Positions 25,234 through 38,271 of a stretch of 64,000 nucleotides of DNA are shown here, piece by piece. The translations under genes were made by a program, and so were the position numbers. The notes beneath the pieces were generated by a model. The model searched no databases, was not told the origin of the DNA, and saw nothing but the letters and a program-made list of their open reading frames with translations. The DNA comes from Mycobacterium kyorinense (GTDB lineage Bacteria; Actinomycetota; Actinomycetes; Mycobacteriales; Mycobacteriaceae), in the NCBI RefSeq assembly GCF_001672775.1, contig NZ_LZKJ01000045.1, positions 24,155-88,154 of the forward strand. Reading direction: 5' to 3'. Every line of letters begins with the position of its first letter. Position 1 is the stretch's first letter.

Positions 25234-26741
25234 GCGCTGGCGAGGGCGTGCCGCGTCAGCCGGAAGGTTCGGGTCAGCCGGTCCGGTTGCGTCGACAAGG
25301 TGACCTCGACAGCTCCGCCCGGCGTGACGATGTAGCGCTCCTCGACATCGGGCCCGTCGTCGCGCCGGCGCACCGGCCGGTGTCCGAGGTCGTGGTCGTC
25401 GTGCAGGTCCGGGTCGAACGGGAAGAACACCGAGTCGTAGGGCATCACGTCGCCGTCGGGGCGGCCGTCGCGCAGCCGACTGCATTCCACGAACCGGAAA
25501 TGCCCGATGTTGTGCGCGGCCCGATAGCTTCGGGTGACCACCAGGGGAGGCTGGCCGTCGGCGGGCAATTGCACGCCCTTGGGCACGATCGGGTCGAAAC
25601 TGACGTCGGCGCCCGCATGCGCCTCCCGGAAGACCCCGAAGTGCCGCGAAAGCCGTTCGGACAGCGCGAATCCCGCTTCTCTGTCGAGGAAGACGGCCAG
25701 TCCGATCGCGGTCGCGGCGAAGGGGTGCGGTGAGCGTTTGACCCGTTTCTCGTCGAACTTTTCATTGCGGTCGGCGCGCAGCATCCGGGCGATCAGCGGG
25801 AAACTGCCGGCCCCGCCCACCACGTAGATGCCCGCCACCTCGGACCACTGTGCGCCGTGCAACACATGCCCGAGGACGTCGATGGTCTTGGCGACGAGCG
25901 GTGAACAAGCCGCGTAGACGTCGTCGATCGGACACGAGAACGGCGGCTTGCCGACCGCGTCGAGGTCGACCAGAAAGCGGCGGGTGTTCGGGCCGACGGC
26001 TTCTTTGCGCGCCGCGCACTCCTCGAGCAGCAGGTCCTGCGCTGCGGCGTCGAGGTTGCGGAGTTTGGCGCCGTTGCGGACCAGCGTGAGGATCTCCGCG
26101 TCGAAGTCGTCGCCGCCAAGGCGCTGGATGCCTTCGCTGGTGACGACCTCGTTGAGCCGGCCCGTCATCCTCAGCAGCGACGCGTCGAACGTGCCGCCGC
26201 CCAAGTCGTAGATCAGCACATACTCGCGTTTGGCGCTGATCGTCGAGCGATATCGGTGCGCATACTCGAAGCCGGCCGCCGAGGGCTCGTTGAGCAAGGC
26301 GATGACCTCGAAGCCGGCTTGGGCAAAGGCGTCCAGGGTTAAAAACCGTTGGGCGCTCGACGCATTGGCCGGCACGCTGACCGCGGCCTCGATCCGCTCG
26401 CCGGGGGCCAGGTCGACGTTGGAGCGGTGCTGCAGATCCCTCTTGAACTGGGCGAGCAGTCCCGCGAACAGGTCGGCCACCCGGTGGGGGCGACCGGCCA
26501 GTTGCACCGTTGTCCGCGGCCCGGCGTCGTTGAGCAGCCGTTTGAACGATCGCAGCAGCGACCAGCCCGGTTCGTGGCGCACCGCGGCGGCGTCCAGGCC
26601 GAAGCGCAGTTCCCCGGACTCGTGGGCGGCGATCACCGACGGCCAGGTGTCCACACCGTCGAACGACGCCACCGGGTAGTTGCCCCGGTCGACGACTGCC
26701 GCGACCGTGTGCGTTGTGCCGAAGTCGATGCCCACCCTCAT
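25230..26741 (-). CDS. Hsp70-like ATPase with short C-terminal region
   Basis: A 503-residue actin-fold ATPase. Phosphate motifs MRVGIDFGTTHTVAAVVDRG and LIYDLGGGTFDASLL and the adenosine motif IYVVGGAGSFPLIARML are all intact, along with VPANASSAQRFLTLDAFAQA and LNEPSAAGFEYA. After about residue 370 the sequence departs from DnaK: roughly 130 residues with a beta-rich end (GGAVEVTLSTQPDRLTRTFRL) and no helical lid. It is therefore an atypical Hsp70, not DnaK or HscA. The longer open frame upstream is not coding. Overlap with the lnt-like gene suggests linked function at the envelope, an inference. Confidence 0.85.
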   Translation of the reverse strand: MRVGIDFGTTHTVAAVVDRGNYPVASFDGVDTWPSVIAAHESGELRFGLDAAAVRHEPGWSLLRSFKRLLNDAGPRTTVQLAGRPHRVADLFAGLLAQFKRDLQHRSNVDLAPGERIEAAVSVPANASSAQRFLTLDAFAQAGFEVIALLNEPSAAGFEYAHRYRSTISAKREYVLIYDLGGGTFDASLLRMTGRLNEVVTSEGIQRLGGDDFDAEILTLVRNGAKLRNLDAAAQDLLLEECAARKEAVGPNTRRFLVDLDAVGKPPFSCPIDDVYAACSPLVAKTIDVLGHVLHGAQWSEVAGIYVVGGAGSFPLIARMLRADRNEKFDEKRVKRSPHPFAATAIGLAVFLDREAGFALSERLSRHFGVFREAHAGADVSFDPIVPKGVQLPADGQPPLVVTRSYRAAHNIGHFRFVECSRLRDGRPDGDVMPYDSVFFPFDPDLHDDHDLGHRPVRRRDDGPDVEERYIVTPGGAVEVTLSTQPDRLTRTFRLTRHALASA

Positions 26742-26782
26742 CTCGCCAGAGTGTAGGCGGTGCAGCGCGTTTCGCGGCGCTT

Positions 26783-27460
26783 TTACCAGCCGCGCTCGCG
26801 CCACTCGGCGAGGTTGGGCCGCTCGGCACCGAGCGTGGTGTCGTCGCCGTGGCCGGGGTAGACGACGGTGGCGTCGTCGTAGACGTCGAACACCCGGGTC
26901 GTTACGTCGTCGAGCAGCTGGGTGAAGTCGCCCGGCTGCCAGGTTTTGCCGACTCCGCCGGGGAACAGGCAGTCGCCGGTGAACAGTTGAGTGGCGCCGC
27001 CGACGGCGGGGCCGTCGAGCGCCAACGCGATCGAGCCGGGGGTGTGGCCCCGCAAATGAATGACGTCGAAGGTCAGCTTGCCGATCTGCACCGTGTCGCC
27101 GCCGGCGAGCAGACGATCCGGTTTGACCGGCAGCGGATCGGCGTCGATCTCGTGCGCGGCCGTCGGGGCGCCGGTGGCGTCGGCCAGGGCTTTCAGCGCC
27201 TGCCAGTGGTCGAAGTGCTGGTGGCTGGTCACGATCAGCGACACCGTGGGGGCGTAGCGTCGCACCAGGTCGACCAGGATCTCGGCGTCGTTGGCGGCGT
27301 CGATCAGCAGCGTTTCGCCGGTCTCGGAACACGTCACCAGGTAGGCGTTGTTGTCCATGGGGCCGACCGACGTCTTGACGATCGTCGCGCCCGGCAGGGT
27401 GCGACGGGCGGCGGAGCCCGGTTCGACGTGCCCGGTGTAGTTGTCGTCGAGGGTGGTCAT
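26783..27460 (-). CDS. Metallo-beta-lactamase-fold hydrolase (glyoxalase II-like; Rv1637c type)
   Basis: A 225-residue MBL-fold protein. The metal motif is TSHQHFDHW (HxHxDH), followed by [28 protein letters not shown] and [11 protein letters not shown], which supply the remaining His and Asp ligands. The size and the GDCLF motif fit the hydroxyacylglutathione-hydrolase branch; mycobacteria lack glutathione, so a mycothiol thioester could be the substrate, which is inference. The ATG at 27460 is chosen; an upstream frame extends it without conserved sequence. Divergent from uvrA, as in M. tuberculosis. Confidence 0.9.
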   Translation of the reverse strand: MTTLDDNYTGHVEPGSAARRTLPGATIVKTSVGPMDNNAYLVTCSETGETLLIDAANDAEILVDLVRRYAPTVSLIVTSHQHFDHWQALKALADATGAPTAAHEIDADPLPVKPDRLLAGGDTVQIGKLTFDVIHLRGHTPGSIALALDGPAVGGATQLFTGDCLFPGGVGKTWQPGDFTQLLDDVTTRVFDVYDDATVVYPGHGDDTTLGAERPNLAEWRERGW

Positions 27461-27551
27461 ACCGGTCACGGTACTGGTCGGGAGTTGCTTGTCGGTACCG
27501 GCACATAGCATGGAAAACGACGTGTGTGATGAGTCGTTGGAAAGGAACGCG

Positions 27552-30448
<2,897 letters not shown>

Positions 30449-30452
<4 letters not shown>

Positions 30453-30667
30453 CGACGTGTGTCCTTGCGCATCGACGCGCGGATTTCGGCCAGTCGCTCA
30501 GCCGCCGCCTGTTCCCGCTCCCGGTACTGCTCGTCGACGCTGCGGCCCTCGGCGCTTTCAGCGTCCAGTTCGGCTGCGCCGGCGGATGTTTGGTAGCGGG
30601 TCTCGATCTTCTCGCGAACCGATTCGAACGTCGGCGTACCGGAGTCGTCGTAATCCGGGTCGGGCAT
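30449..30667 (-). CDS. Small charged protein of unknown function
   Basis: A 72-residue hydrophilic protein, acidic in its first half ([20 protein letters not shown]) and rich in Glu/Arg in its second half ([20 protein letters not shown]), predicted to form a long helix. It has no signal or membrane segment. It ends overlapping uvrA by 2 bp and starts 9 bp after the DUF6653-like gene, so it is probably the last gene of a four-gene minus-strand run. No family is recognised with confidence. Confidence 0.65.
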
Positions 30668-30676
30668 GGCGCCAGG

Positions 30677-31093
30677 CTACCTGCCGCGGTCGAGGTAGCG
30701 CACCATCTGCTGCCAGTACACCATCGTCAGCGCCATCGCGACCGCGGTCGCCGTTGCCGCTGCGACGAGGCGGCGGCGACGCGCGGCGACGATCGCAACG
30801 ACAGTGGCAACCGACGTCGCGGCGCTCACCACCGCGGCGCTGTCCTTAGGCCGGTGGGTGATCCACAGCTCCTCGCCCAGCATGGCGCGAGTAGCCCAGT
30901 TGCTCTGGTCGACCGGTTCCGGGAACACCACCGGGTTGACCGCAAACCACAGCCCGACCGCTGCCGCATGGCTCCACTTGCGGGTCCACACCGGCAGCAA
31001 GACCAGCGGTGTGCTCGCCCAACGGGTCCATGCGCTCCACGGATTGCTGTGCCGCGCGAATATCGCGCGGCGGATGCGTGCGATCGATGTCAT
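30677..31093 (-). CDS. Small membrane protein, DUF6653-like
   Basis: A 138-residue protein with the N-terminal HSNPWSAWTRWASTPLVLLP, typical of a family annotated as DUF6653, and two or three membrane segments (LVLLPVW; AAAVGLWFAVNPVVFP; VSAATSVATVVAIVAARRRR and ATAVAMALTMVYW). Function unknown. It starts 9 bp after the esterase-like gene and is likely co-transcribed with it. Confidence 0.7.
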   Translation of the reverse strand: MTSIARIRRAIFARHSNPWSAWTRWASTPLVLLPVWTRKWSHAAAVGLWFAVNPVVFPEPVDQSNWATRAMLGEELWITHRPKDSAAVVSAATSVATVVAIVAARRRRLVAAATATAVAMALTMVYWQQMVRYLDRGR

Positions 31094-31102
31094 CAGGCGA
31101 GG

Positions 31103-32536
31103 TTATCGGCCGCCGGCGTGCGGTCCTGGCGGGGCCGGCAACGCGATGCGCGGCACTCCCGGCGTGCCGAGTTGACCGGCCAGCCAGGGCAGGGCCGTGG
31201 TGAAGACCCGGCCCGCGAACGGCCAATCGTGCTTGCCCGGCTGAGCGACCACCGCGCAGTCGATACCGTGGGCGCGCCCGAGCGTGCAAAGAGAATCAGC
31301 AGCCGCCGCGGTGTCACTGAGTTTGGCCGTGCCGCCTCGGTGGTCTGTGCCTGTCGTGCCGGTGTCGGCCACTGTGACAGTGTGTGAGGTCGACGGGCCG
31401 GTAGAGTTGACCGCGAACCAGCCCGAAACCCCGCTGTAGCGCCCATGTCTGGTGATCACCGTGGTCGGGTCGAAAGCGGCCCAGGCCTGGGAGCTGCCAC
31501 CGAACAGTCGGGCAATCGTCTGCGCCTTGGTGCCCGTATTCGGGGCGAGGTCCCCGGCGATGTCGACGAAGGTGCTGAACATGTCGGGGTGCATCACTGT
31601 CAGGTCCACCGCACAGGTGCCGCCCATCGACCAGCCCACGATGCCCCACTTCGTCCGCTCGGGACTGACTCCGAAACGCGAGACCATATAGGGCACAACA
31701 TCTTCGGTGAGATGGTCGGCAGCATTGCCGCGGCTGCCGTTGACGCATTCGGTGTCGTTGTTGAATGCCCCGCCGGAGTCGACGAACACCAGCACCGGCG
31801 CGTTGCCGTCATGGGTGGCGGCGAAGTCGTCGATCGTCTTGACCGCGTTGCCGGCCCGCAGCCAGTCGGCTGGGGTGTTGAACTCGCCGCCGATCATCAT
31901 CACGGTCGGCAGCTGCGGGGGCGGGTCCGAGGTGAACCAGGCCGGCGGCAGATATACCAACTCGCCACGATGCTTGAAGTGCGACGCATCGGCGGGAATC
32001 GTCACTTGCACCACGCTGCCGCGCGGAGGTCGGACACCCTTACCGGCCATCGCGGTGACGGTGGCAGCGTCGGTCTGGTCGGGCAGCGGACCGGCGGTGA
32101 GCTGGTTCCACGCCGTCTGCACCGTGGGGAAATAGCCCACCCACTCGTTGAGCGTCAGCGCCGAACTGGCCAGGCACAGCGGCACGGCCAACACCGACAC
32201 GGCCCGTCGCCACCAGCGCGCGCCCGGCCACCCCAACAACAGCACGGCGGCGGCGACACCGGTCAACGCAATCCACATCCACAGCGTGCGGGGCGCCGGT
32301 TCACCGGCCAGACCGTCGTCGGCGATCTGCCAGTACGCCCAACACGTCACTGCGATTCCGACCGCGGCTGCCACGGGAAGCCATACCAGCCGCCAGCGGC
32401 GCGATCGCCAGCCGACCGCCAGCACCAGGACAACCGCAGCGACGGCCTGCACGGTGATCGGAACCCAGCCATGCATCAACGACGTGTGGTGGCCCACCAG
32501 CAGCGGCGCGGCGACGATCGCCGTCGATGCAGACAC
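31103..32536 (-). CDS. Membrane-anchored alpha/beta-hydrolase (esterase D/mycolyltransferase-like)
   Basis: About 477 residues: four N-terminal membrane segments (1-150), then an extracytoplasmic catalytic domain of the putative-esterase family. The nucleophile elbow is GIVGWSMGGTCAVDL, with an oxyanion region TVMMIGGEFNTP and the late histidine in PGKHDWPFAGR. The fold is related to mycolyltransferases and trehalose esterases, so an envelope lipid substrate is plausible but not shown. The GTG at 32536 is chosen because the first membrane segment starts there. It sits below lysX, as Rv1639c does in M. tuberculosis. Confidence 0.8.
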   Translation of the reverse strand: MSASTAIVAAPLLVGHHTSLMHGWVPITVQAVAAVVLVLAVGWRSRRWRLVWLPVAAAVGIAVTCWAYWQIADDGLAGEPAPRTLWMWIALTGVAAAVLLLGWPGARWWRRAVSVLAVPLCLASSALTLNEWVGYFPTVQTAWNQLTAGPLPDQTDAATVTAMAGKGVRPPRGSVVQVTIPADASHFKHRGELVYLPPAWFTSDPPPQLPTVMMIGGEFNTPADWLRAGNAVKTIDDFAATHDGNAPVLVFVDSGGAFNNDTECVNGSRGNAADHLTEDVVPYMVSRFGVSPERTKWGIVGWSMGGTCAVDLTVMHPDMFSTFVDIAGDLAPNTGTKAQTIARLFGGSSQAWAAFDPTTVITRHGRYSGVSGWFAVNSTGPSTSHTVTVADTGTTGTDHRGGTAKLSDTAAAADSLCTLGRAHGIDCAVVAQPGKHDWPFAGRVFTTALPWLAGQLGTPGVPRIALPAPPGPHAGGR

Positions 32537-32588
32537 AAGACCTATTCTGATCTGCGATTCTGAGCGCCGGCTGTGAAACGCGCCGAAA

Positions 32589-35500
32589 TCAACGCGGTTT
32601 AGCCAACGGAAAGGGCAGCGTCTCACGGATGCTGCGGCCGGTGACGAGCATGACCACCCGGTCGACACCCATCCCCAGGCCACCGGTGGGCGGCATCGCG
32701 TACTCCATCGCCTGCAGGAAATCCTCGTCGAGCTCCATCGCCTCCGGGTCCCCGCCGGCGGCCAGCAGAGACTGCGCCCGCAGCCGACGCCGCTGTTCCA
32801 GCGGATCCGTCAACTCGCTGTAGGCGGTGCCCAGCTCGACGCCCCAGGCCACCAGATCCCAACGCTCGGCGACCCCGGCCTTACTGCGATGCGGCCGGGT
32901 CAGCGGGGACACCGACGTCGGGAAATCCGTGTAGAAGGTCGGCAGTTCGGTACGCGCCTCGACCAGCTGCTCGTACAGTTCCAGCACCACCGCACCGGCA
33001 TCCCAGCGGGGCCGGTATGGGATGCCGGCGGCATCACACAGTTTGTGCAGCGTCGCCAGATCCGTCCCGGTGTCGACTTGCTCACCGAGCGCCTCCGAGA
33101 CCGCCTCATGCACGGTCTTCACCGGCCACACCCCGGAGATGTCGACCGGTTCCAGGTTGCCGTCGGCGTCGCCGGGCCGCGGTCGCATCACCACCGGCGC
33201 ACCGTTGGCCGCTGCCGCGGCGTTCTGAATCAGTTCCCGGCAGCCATCGACCCACACCAAATAGTCGGCGTGCGCCTGGTAGGCCTCGAGCAAGGTGAAT
33301 TCCGGATTGTGGCTGAAGTCGACCCCCTCGTTGCGAAATGCCCGACCCAGCTCGAACACCCGCTCGACACCGCCGACACACAGCCGCTTGAGGTACAGCT
33401 CCGGCGCGATGCGCAAGTACAAGTCCAAGTCGTAGGCGTTGATATGCGTGACGAACGGTCGCGCCGTCGCGCCGCCGTGGATCTGTTGCAGAATCGGGGT
33501 TTCGACTTCAAGGAACCCTTTGGCTGTCAACGTCTCCCGGATCGAGCGCAGCACGCTGCTGCGCGCCGTGATGAGCTGACGCGATTCGGTGTTGATCGCC
33601 AGGTCGACGTAGCGGGTGCGGACCCGCGCTTCCGGATCGGCAAGCCCCGTCCACTTGTTCGGCAGCGGTCGCAGACACTTACCGATCAACCGCCAACTGG
33701 CCACGATCAGCGACCGGGTGCCGGTCCTGCTGAGCCCCAGCTGGCCGGTGACCTCGACAAGGTCGCCCAGGTCGATGGCCCTGGTGAAATCCGCGGTGCG
33801 GCCTTGCTCGAGGACCGAGTTGTCCAGCAGCAACTGCATTTCCCCGGACCAGTCGCGCAGTTGGGCGAACAGCACGCCGCCGAAGTCGCGAATCCGCAGC
33901 ACCCGCCCGGCCACCGAAACGGTCGCGCCGTCGACGCTGCCCAGCGCCTGCCCGATCGTGTGAGTTGCCGGATGCCCGACGGGATACGCGTCAATCCCGC
34001 TGTCCTGCAGCGTTTTCAGCTTCGCCAACCGGACGCGCATCTGTTCGGGCAGGCGGGCTTGACGATCTTCGGCTTCGGGGAACTCGGCTTGTTGGAAGCT
34101 GGAGACGTCGGGAGCCCGGCCGTCGTGATGCAACAGCCCGGTTTCCACCAGCACTGACGGCACCGACGGACTGTGACCGGTGTGCTGCTCGTTACGACGC
34201 GAAAACGGCAGCACCAGAAAACCCTCGGCGATCACCGACGCGACACCCACCCGCGGAATCATCCGGGCGTCCTCGTAGCAGGCGTATCGGGGCAGCCACT
34301 GGGGCTGGTATTTCATATTCGAGCGATACAGCGTCTCCAGCTGCCACCAGCGTGAGAAAAACACCAGCAGGCCACGCCACAGCCGCGCGACCGGGCCGGC
34401 GCCAAGCTGAGCCCCTTGCTCGAACGCCGAGCGGAACATCGCGAAGTTCAGCGAAATACGGTTGATGCCAAGGTTTTCGGAATGCAGCGCGAGCTCGCTG
34501 ACCATGAGTTCGATAGTGCCGTTGGGCGATTGCGGTGAACGGCGCATCAGGTCCAGCGAGACTCCGGTTTGGCCCCAGGGCACCAGGGACAGCATCGCCA
34601 CCACGTCACTGTCACCATGCAGAGCCTCGACCAGCAGGCAATCGCCGTCGGCAGGGTCGCCGAGGCGGCCCAGCGCCATGGAAAACCCTCGCTCGGTCTC
34701 GGTGTCGCGCCATCCATCCGCACAGGTGATCAGCCGTGCCATTTCGTCGTCGGCGATGTCTCGGTGCCGGCGGATGCGCACGGTCAACCCGGCCCGACGC
34801 GCCCGGGTCACCGCTTGGCGCACTGCGCGCATATCGGGACCCGACAGCTTGAATTCCGCGGTGTGCAGGATGGCTTCGTCGCCCAACTCCAGGGCGTTGA
34901 GTCCGGCTTCCCGAAACGCTTTAGCCCCTTGGGAACTGGCTCCCATGACCCCGGGGGCCCAGCCGTAGGCCTGGCACAGTTGCAGCCAAGTAGCGATGGC
35001 TTGTGGCCAGGCCCTCGGGTCTCCCACCGGGTCGCCACTGGCCAGGCACACCCCGACCTCGACGCGGTAGGTGATCGCGGCACGGCCGCTGGGTGCGAAG
35101 ATCACCGCCTTGTCGCGGCGAGTGGCGAAATAGCCCAGCGAATCGTTGTTTCCGTACAGTTCCAGCAGTCCCCGGATGGCCGATTCGTCCTCGCCGGTCA
35201 GCGCGCTCTCGGCCCGTTGAGACTGAAACAGCACGATCGCCGCGACGATCAGCGCGAGGGCGCCGAAGAGGCCGAACAGATCGTTGAGGAAAACATGCGG
35301 TTTGCCCGCAAACGAGGCCTGGCCGGCGAGTGCAAAGCCAACGACCCGGTCGGCCACATAGAGGAACCGGTCGCCGCGGTGCAACGATCCCGGGAACAAC
35401 TCGACCAGTCCCCAGGACAGCGCAATTCCGAGCACCCACCCGGCGATGAGCGCCGCGGCCGACTTGTACAGCGCACCGCGCCGAACTTTGGCCCAGAATT

Positions 35501-35912
35501 CGCGATAGGCCAGCACCAGAAGCACGACCGCCGCCACATGCAGGACAAGTCCTAGGCTCTCGCCGGACACCTGCAGCGCGCTATGGGCGCCCTGAACCAG
35601 TTCGAGGGCGTTGATCGCCGCGGCAACCAGCAAGTTTCCGACCAGGATCCACCAGGCGATACGTTTGCGTGCGGTCAGAGCGGCGGCGAGCAGGGCTAAC
35701 ACGAACGACCAGGCGAAGCTGGTGTCGGGGAAGTTGAACAGATAGTCGTTGATGAACTCGCGCGGCACCTTGATGATCCAGCGGACCAACGGCGACACAC
35801 TGGCCAGCAACGACAACGTCGCGATAACCCCGACGGTCCAACCGGCCGCGGCAGGAACCCAGTGGTAGCGCGAGGCGGACAGGCTCCGCGGGCGCGGTGC
35901 AACAAGTGTCAC
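32589..35912 (-). CDS. lysX: Bifunctional lysylphosphatidylglycerol synthetase/lysyl-tRNA synthetase
   Basis: Charges tRNA with lysine and transfers the lysine to phosphatidylglycerol, which lowers envelope negative charge and protects against cationic peptides. The 1107 residues are six to seven N-terminal membrane segments (1-230), an MprF-like DUF2156 transferase domain (about 240-580), an anticodon-binding OB-fold (about 650-750) and a class II synthetase domain with motif 2 ([20 protein letters not shown]) and motif 3 ([20 protein letters not shown]). Layout and position match M. tuberculosis lysX (Rv1640c). Divergent from infC. Confidence 0.96.
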   Translation of the reverse strand: MTLVAPRPRSLSASRYHWVPAAAGWTVGVIATLSLLASVSPLVRWIIKVPREFINDYLFNFPDTSFAWSFVLALLAAALTARKRIAWWILVGNLLVAAAINALELVQGAHSALQVSGESLGLVLHVAAVVLLVLAYREFWAKVRRGALYKSAAALIAGWVLGIALSWGLVELFPGSLHRGDRFLYVADRVVGFALAGQASFAGKPHVFLNDLFGLFGALALIVAAIVLFQSQRAESALTGEDESAIRGLLELYGNNDSLGYFATRRDKAVIFAPSGRAAITYRVEVGVCLASGDPVGDPRAWPQAIATWLQLCQAYGWAPGVMGASSQGAKAFREAGLNALELGDEAILHTAEFKLSGPDMRAVRQAVTRARRAGLTVRIRRHRDIADDEMARLITCADGWRDTETERGFSMALGRLGDPADGDCLLVEALHGDSDVVAMLSLVPWGQTGVSLDLMRRSPQSPNGTIELMVSELALHSENLGINRISLNFAMFRSAFEQGAQLGAGPVARLWRGLLVFFSRWWQLETLYRSNMKYQPQWLPRYACYEDARMIPRVGVASVIAEGFLVLPFSRRNEQHTGHSPSVPSVLVETGLLHHDGRAPDVSSFQQAEFPEAEDRQARLPEQMRVRLAKLKTLQDSGIDAYPVGHPATHTIGQALGSVDGATVSVAGRVLRIRDFGGVLFAQLRDWSGEMQLLLDNSVLEQGRTADFTRAIDLGDLVEVTGQLGLSRTGTRSLIVASWRLIGKCLRPLPNKWTGLADPEARVRTRYVDLAINTESRQLITARSSVLRSIRETLTAKGFLEVETPILQQIHGGATARPFVTHINAYDLDLYLRIAPELYLKRLCVGGVERVFELGRAFRNEGVDFSHNPEFTLLEAYQAHADYLVWVDGCRELIQNAAAAANGAPVVMRPRPGDADGNLEPVDISGVWPVKTVHEAVSEALGEQVDTGTDLATLHKLCDAAGIPYRPRWDAGAVVLELYEQLVEARTELPTFYTDFPTSVSPLTRPHRSKAGVAERWDLVAWGVELGTAYSELTDPLEQRRRLRAQSLLAAGGDPEAMELDEDFLQAMEYAMPPTGGLGMGVDRVVMLVTGRSIRETLPFPLAKPR

Positions 35913-35981
35913 AGACCGCGAGGATATGCCCTCAGCCAGGGAATCGCCTGAGCACGCGACCGGCTACCGCATCAGCACTGC

Positions 35982-35987
35982 TAAACT
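35982..35987 (+). promoter_or_regulatory. Candidate -10 of the infC operon promoter
   Basis: TAAACT fits the mycobacterial -10 pattern in the lysX-infC gap. Starting there, the infC transcript would have a leader of roughly 260 nt. No clear -35 is present. Confidence 0.4.
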
Positions 35988-36104
35988 GGCCTGCGCGACC
36001 GTCCCGGCGAAGGCCAGGGACAGCAAGTGGAGTCCCACTCCCACCGTTGGCCAGACCGGCTCAACGGTCCGGTCACCGGCATCCCAAGGGTGCCTGTTCT
36101 GCCA

Positions 36105-36167
36105 GCAACGCAGGCGGTTCGACCCGCGACCGGTCGGCACAGGGCCCTGCTGACGCAGGGCTTTTTT
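36105..36167 (+). terminator. Intrinsic terminator/attenuator in the infC leader
   Basis: GCCCTGC (36144-36150), loop TGAC, GCAGGGC (36155-36161), then six T (36162-36167) form a textbook intrinsic terminator about 85 bp before the infC start. An upstream GCAGG (36110-36114) could pair with CCTGC (36146-36150) and break the stem, giving an antiterminator. Because the terminator precedes the operon it serves, and lysX is transcribed the other way, attenuation of infC-rpmI-rplT is the simplest reading. Confidence 0.7.
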
Positions 36168-36252
36168 GCTGATGGCGTGGTATTTCGACCGCTGGATCTC
36201 CGACACCGGCCGGCCGCGACCGGAAAACTACCCATCGAGCCCAGGAGGCCCC

Positions 36253-36849
<597 letters not shown>

Positions 36850-36867
36850 CAGCAGAACTGAGGACAC

Positions 36868-37062
36868 ATGCCCAAGGCCAAGACCCACAGCGGGGCTTCC
36901 AAGCGGTTCCGGCGCACCGGGACCGGGAAGATCCTGCGTCAGAAAGCAAATCGCCGGCACCTGCTCGAGCACAAGCCGTCCACTCGCACCCGCCGCCTGG
37001 AAGGGCACACCGCCGTGTCGGGCCACGACACCAAGCGGGTCAACAAGATGCTGAACGGCTGA
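36868..37062 (+). CDS. rpmI: 50S ribosomal protein L35
   Basis: A 64-residue basic protein beginning [20 protein letters not shown] and ending KRVNKMLNG, full length for L35. It follows infC by 18 bp with a GAGGACAC upstream, as part of the conserved infC-rpmI-rplT operon. Confidence 0.97.
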   Translation: MPKAKTHSGASKRFRRTGTGKILRQKANRRHLLEHKPSTRTRRLEGHTAVSGHDTKRVNKMLNG

Positions 37063-37094
37063 TTAGCCCAACCACCCGACGATAGGAACATTCC

Positions 37095-37484
37095 ATGGCA
37101 CGCGTGAAGCGGGCGGTCAACGCCCAGAAGAAGCGGCGCACCATCCTGAAGGCTTCGCGAGGTTATCGCGGTCAGCGCTCTCGGCTTTACCGCAAAGCCA
37201 AAGAGCAGCAACTACATTCACTGAACTACGCCTACCGTGACCGTCGCGCGCGCAAGGGCGAGTTCCGCAAACTGTGGATCGCGCGGATCAACGCGGCGGC
37301 CCGCGCCAACGACATCACCTACAACCGGTTGATCCAGGGCCTGAAGGCCGCTGGTGTCGAGGTCGACCGCAAGAACCTGGCCGAGATCGCAGTGAGCGAT
37401 GCCGCGGCGTTTACCGCGCTGGTCGACGTCGCGCGGGCGGCACTGCCCGAGGACGTCAACGCGCCCTCCGGAGAGGCTGCCTGA
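37095..37484 (+). CDS. rplT: 50S ribosomal protein L20
   Basis: A 129-residue basic protein with [20 protein letters not shown] at the start, the [20 protein letters not shown] helix and [21 protein letters not shown]20 is an early assembly protein of the 50S subunit and in other bacteria represses its own operon by binding the leader RNA. The C-terminal ten residues are variable, as usual in actinobacteria. tsnR follows 16 bp later. Confidence 0.97.
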   Translation: MARVKRAVNAQKKRRTILKASRGYRGQRSRLYRKAKEQQLHSLNYAYRDRRARKGEFRKLWIARINAAARANDITYNRLIQGLKAAGVEVDRKNLAEIAVSDAAAFTALVDVARAALPEDVNAPSGEAA

Positions 37485-37500
37485 GCTTCGCGGAAGGCAG

Positions 37501-38271
37501 GTGCTCACCGAACGCTCGACCCGGGTGGTCGCAGCGGTCAAGCTGCATCGGCATATCGCGCGGCGACGCTCCCGGCGGTTTCTGGCCGAAGGCGCCCACC
37601 TTGTCGAGGCGGCGTCCCGACGCGGGTTGATTCGCGACGTCTTCGTCACCGAGTCGGCCGCCCAACGGCACGCCGTGCTGCTGGACGCGCAGGACGCCCC
37701 GGTGCATCTGGTGACCGAACGCGCCGCAAAGGCGTTGTCGGACACCGTGACTCCGGCCGGCTTGGTCGCTGTCTGCGAGATGGCGGCCAGCACGCTCGAC
37801 GACGTGCTGGCCGCCGCACCCCGACTGGTCGCGGTTGCCGTCGAGATCAGCGAGCCGGGTAACGCCGGCACGTTGATTCGCATCGCTGACGCGATGGGGG
37901 CCGCCGCGGTGGTCCTGGCCGGTCACAGTGTCGATCCCTACAACAGCAAGTGCCTGCGCGCCTCCGCCGGAAGCATCTTTTCGATCCCGGTGACGGCCGC
38001 ACCCGATGCCGCCGCTGCGGTGGCGTCGCTGAAGACGGCCGGCTTGCAGGTAATGGCCACCACGCTGGACGGCGAGCTCTCGCTCGACGACGTCGACCTC
38101 GCGAACCGCACGGCGTGGCTGTTCGGGCCGGAATCGCACGGTCTTTCGGCAGAGGTGGCACAGCTGGCACACCACCGCGTGCAGATCCCCATGCCGGGCG
38201 GCGCACAGAGCCTCAATGTGGCTGCAGCGGCGGCGATTTGCCTCTACCAGAGCGCGCGGGCGCTGCGCTGA
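37501..38271 (+). CDS. tsnR: SpoU/TrmH-family rRNA or tRNA 2'-O-methyltransferase
   Basis: A 256-residue SPOUT methyltransferase. The N-terminal substrate-binding part begins VLTERSTRVVAAVKLHRH and has RRFLAEGAHLVEAA. The knotted catalytic domain has motif 1 EISEPGNAGTLIRIADA, motif 2 WLFGPESHGLS and motif 3 IPMPGGAQSLNVAAAAAI, which bind S-adenosylmethionine. It is the Rv1644 orthologue by position; the name tsnR follows the Streptomyces thiostrepton-resistance methylase, but target RNA and resistance are not shown here. It abuts the convergent DUF2236 gene. Confidence 0.9.
   Translation: MLTERSTRVVAAVKLHRHIARRRSRRFLAEGAHLVEAASRRGLIRDVFVTESAAQRHAVLLDAQDAPVHLVTERAAKALSDTVTPAGLVAVCEMAASTLDDVLAAAPRLVAVAVEISEPGNAGTLIRIADAMGAAAVVLAGHSVDPYNSKCLRASAGSIFSIPVTAAPDAAAAVASLKTAGLQVMATTLDGELSLDDVDLANRTAWLFGPESHGLSAEVAQLAHHRVQIPMPGGAQSLNVAAAAAICLYQSARALR

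Noticed and set aside
27510..27551. Upstream in-frame ATG for uvrA
   Set aside because: Homologues begin at the [14 protein letters not shown] block and the TTG has a much better ribosome-binding site.
36172..36252. ATG at 36172 as the start of infC
   Set aside because: It would add 27 unconserved residues, lies next to the terminator T tract and has no ribosome-binding site, while ATC at 36253 follows AGGAGG.
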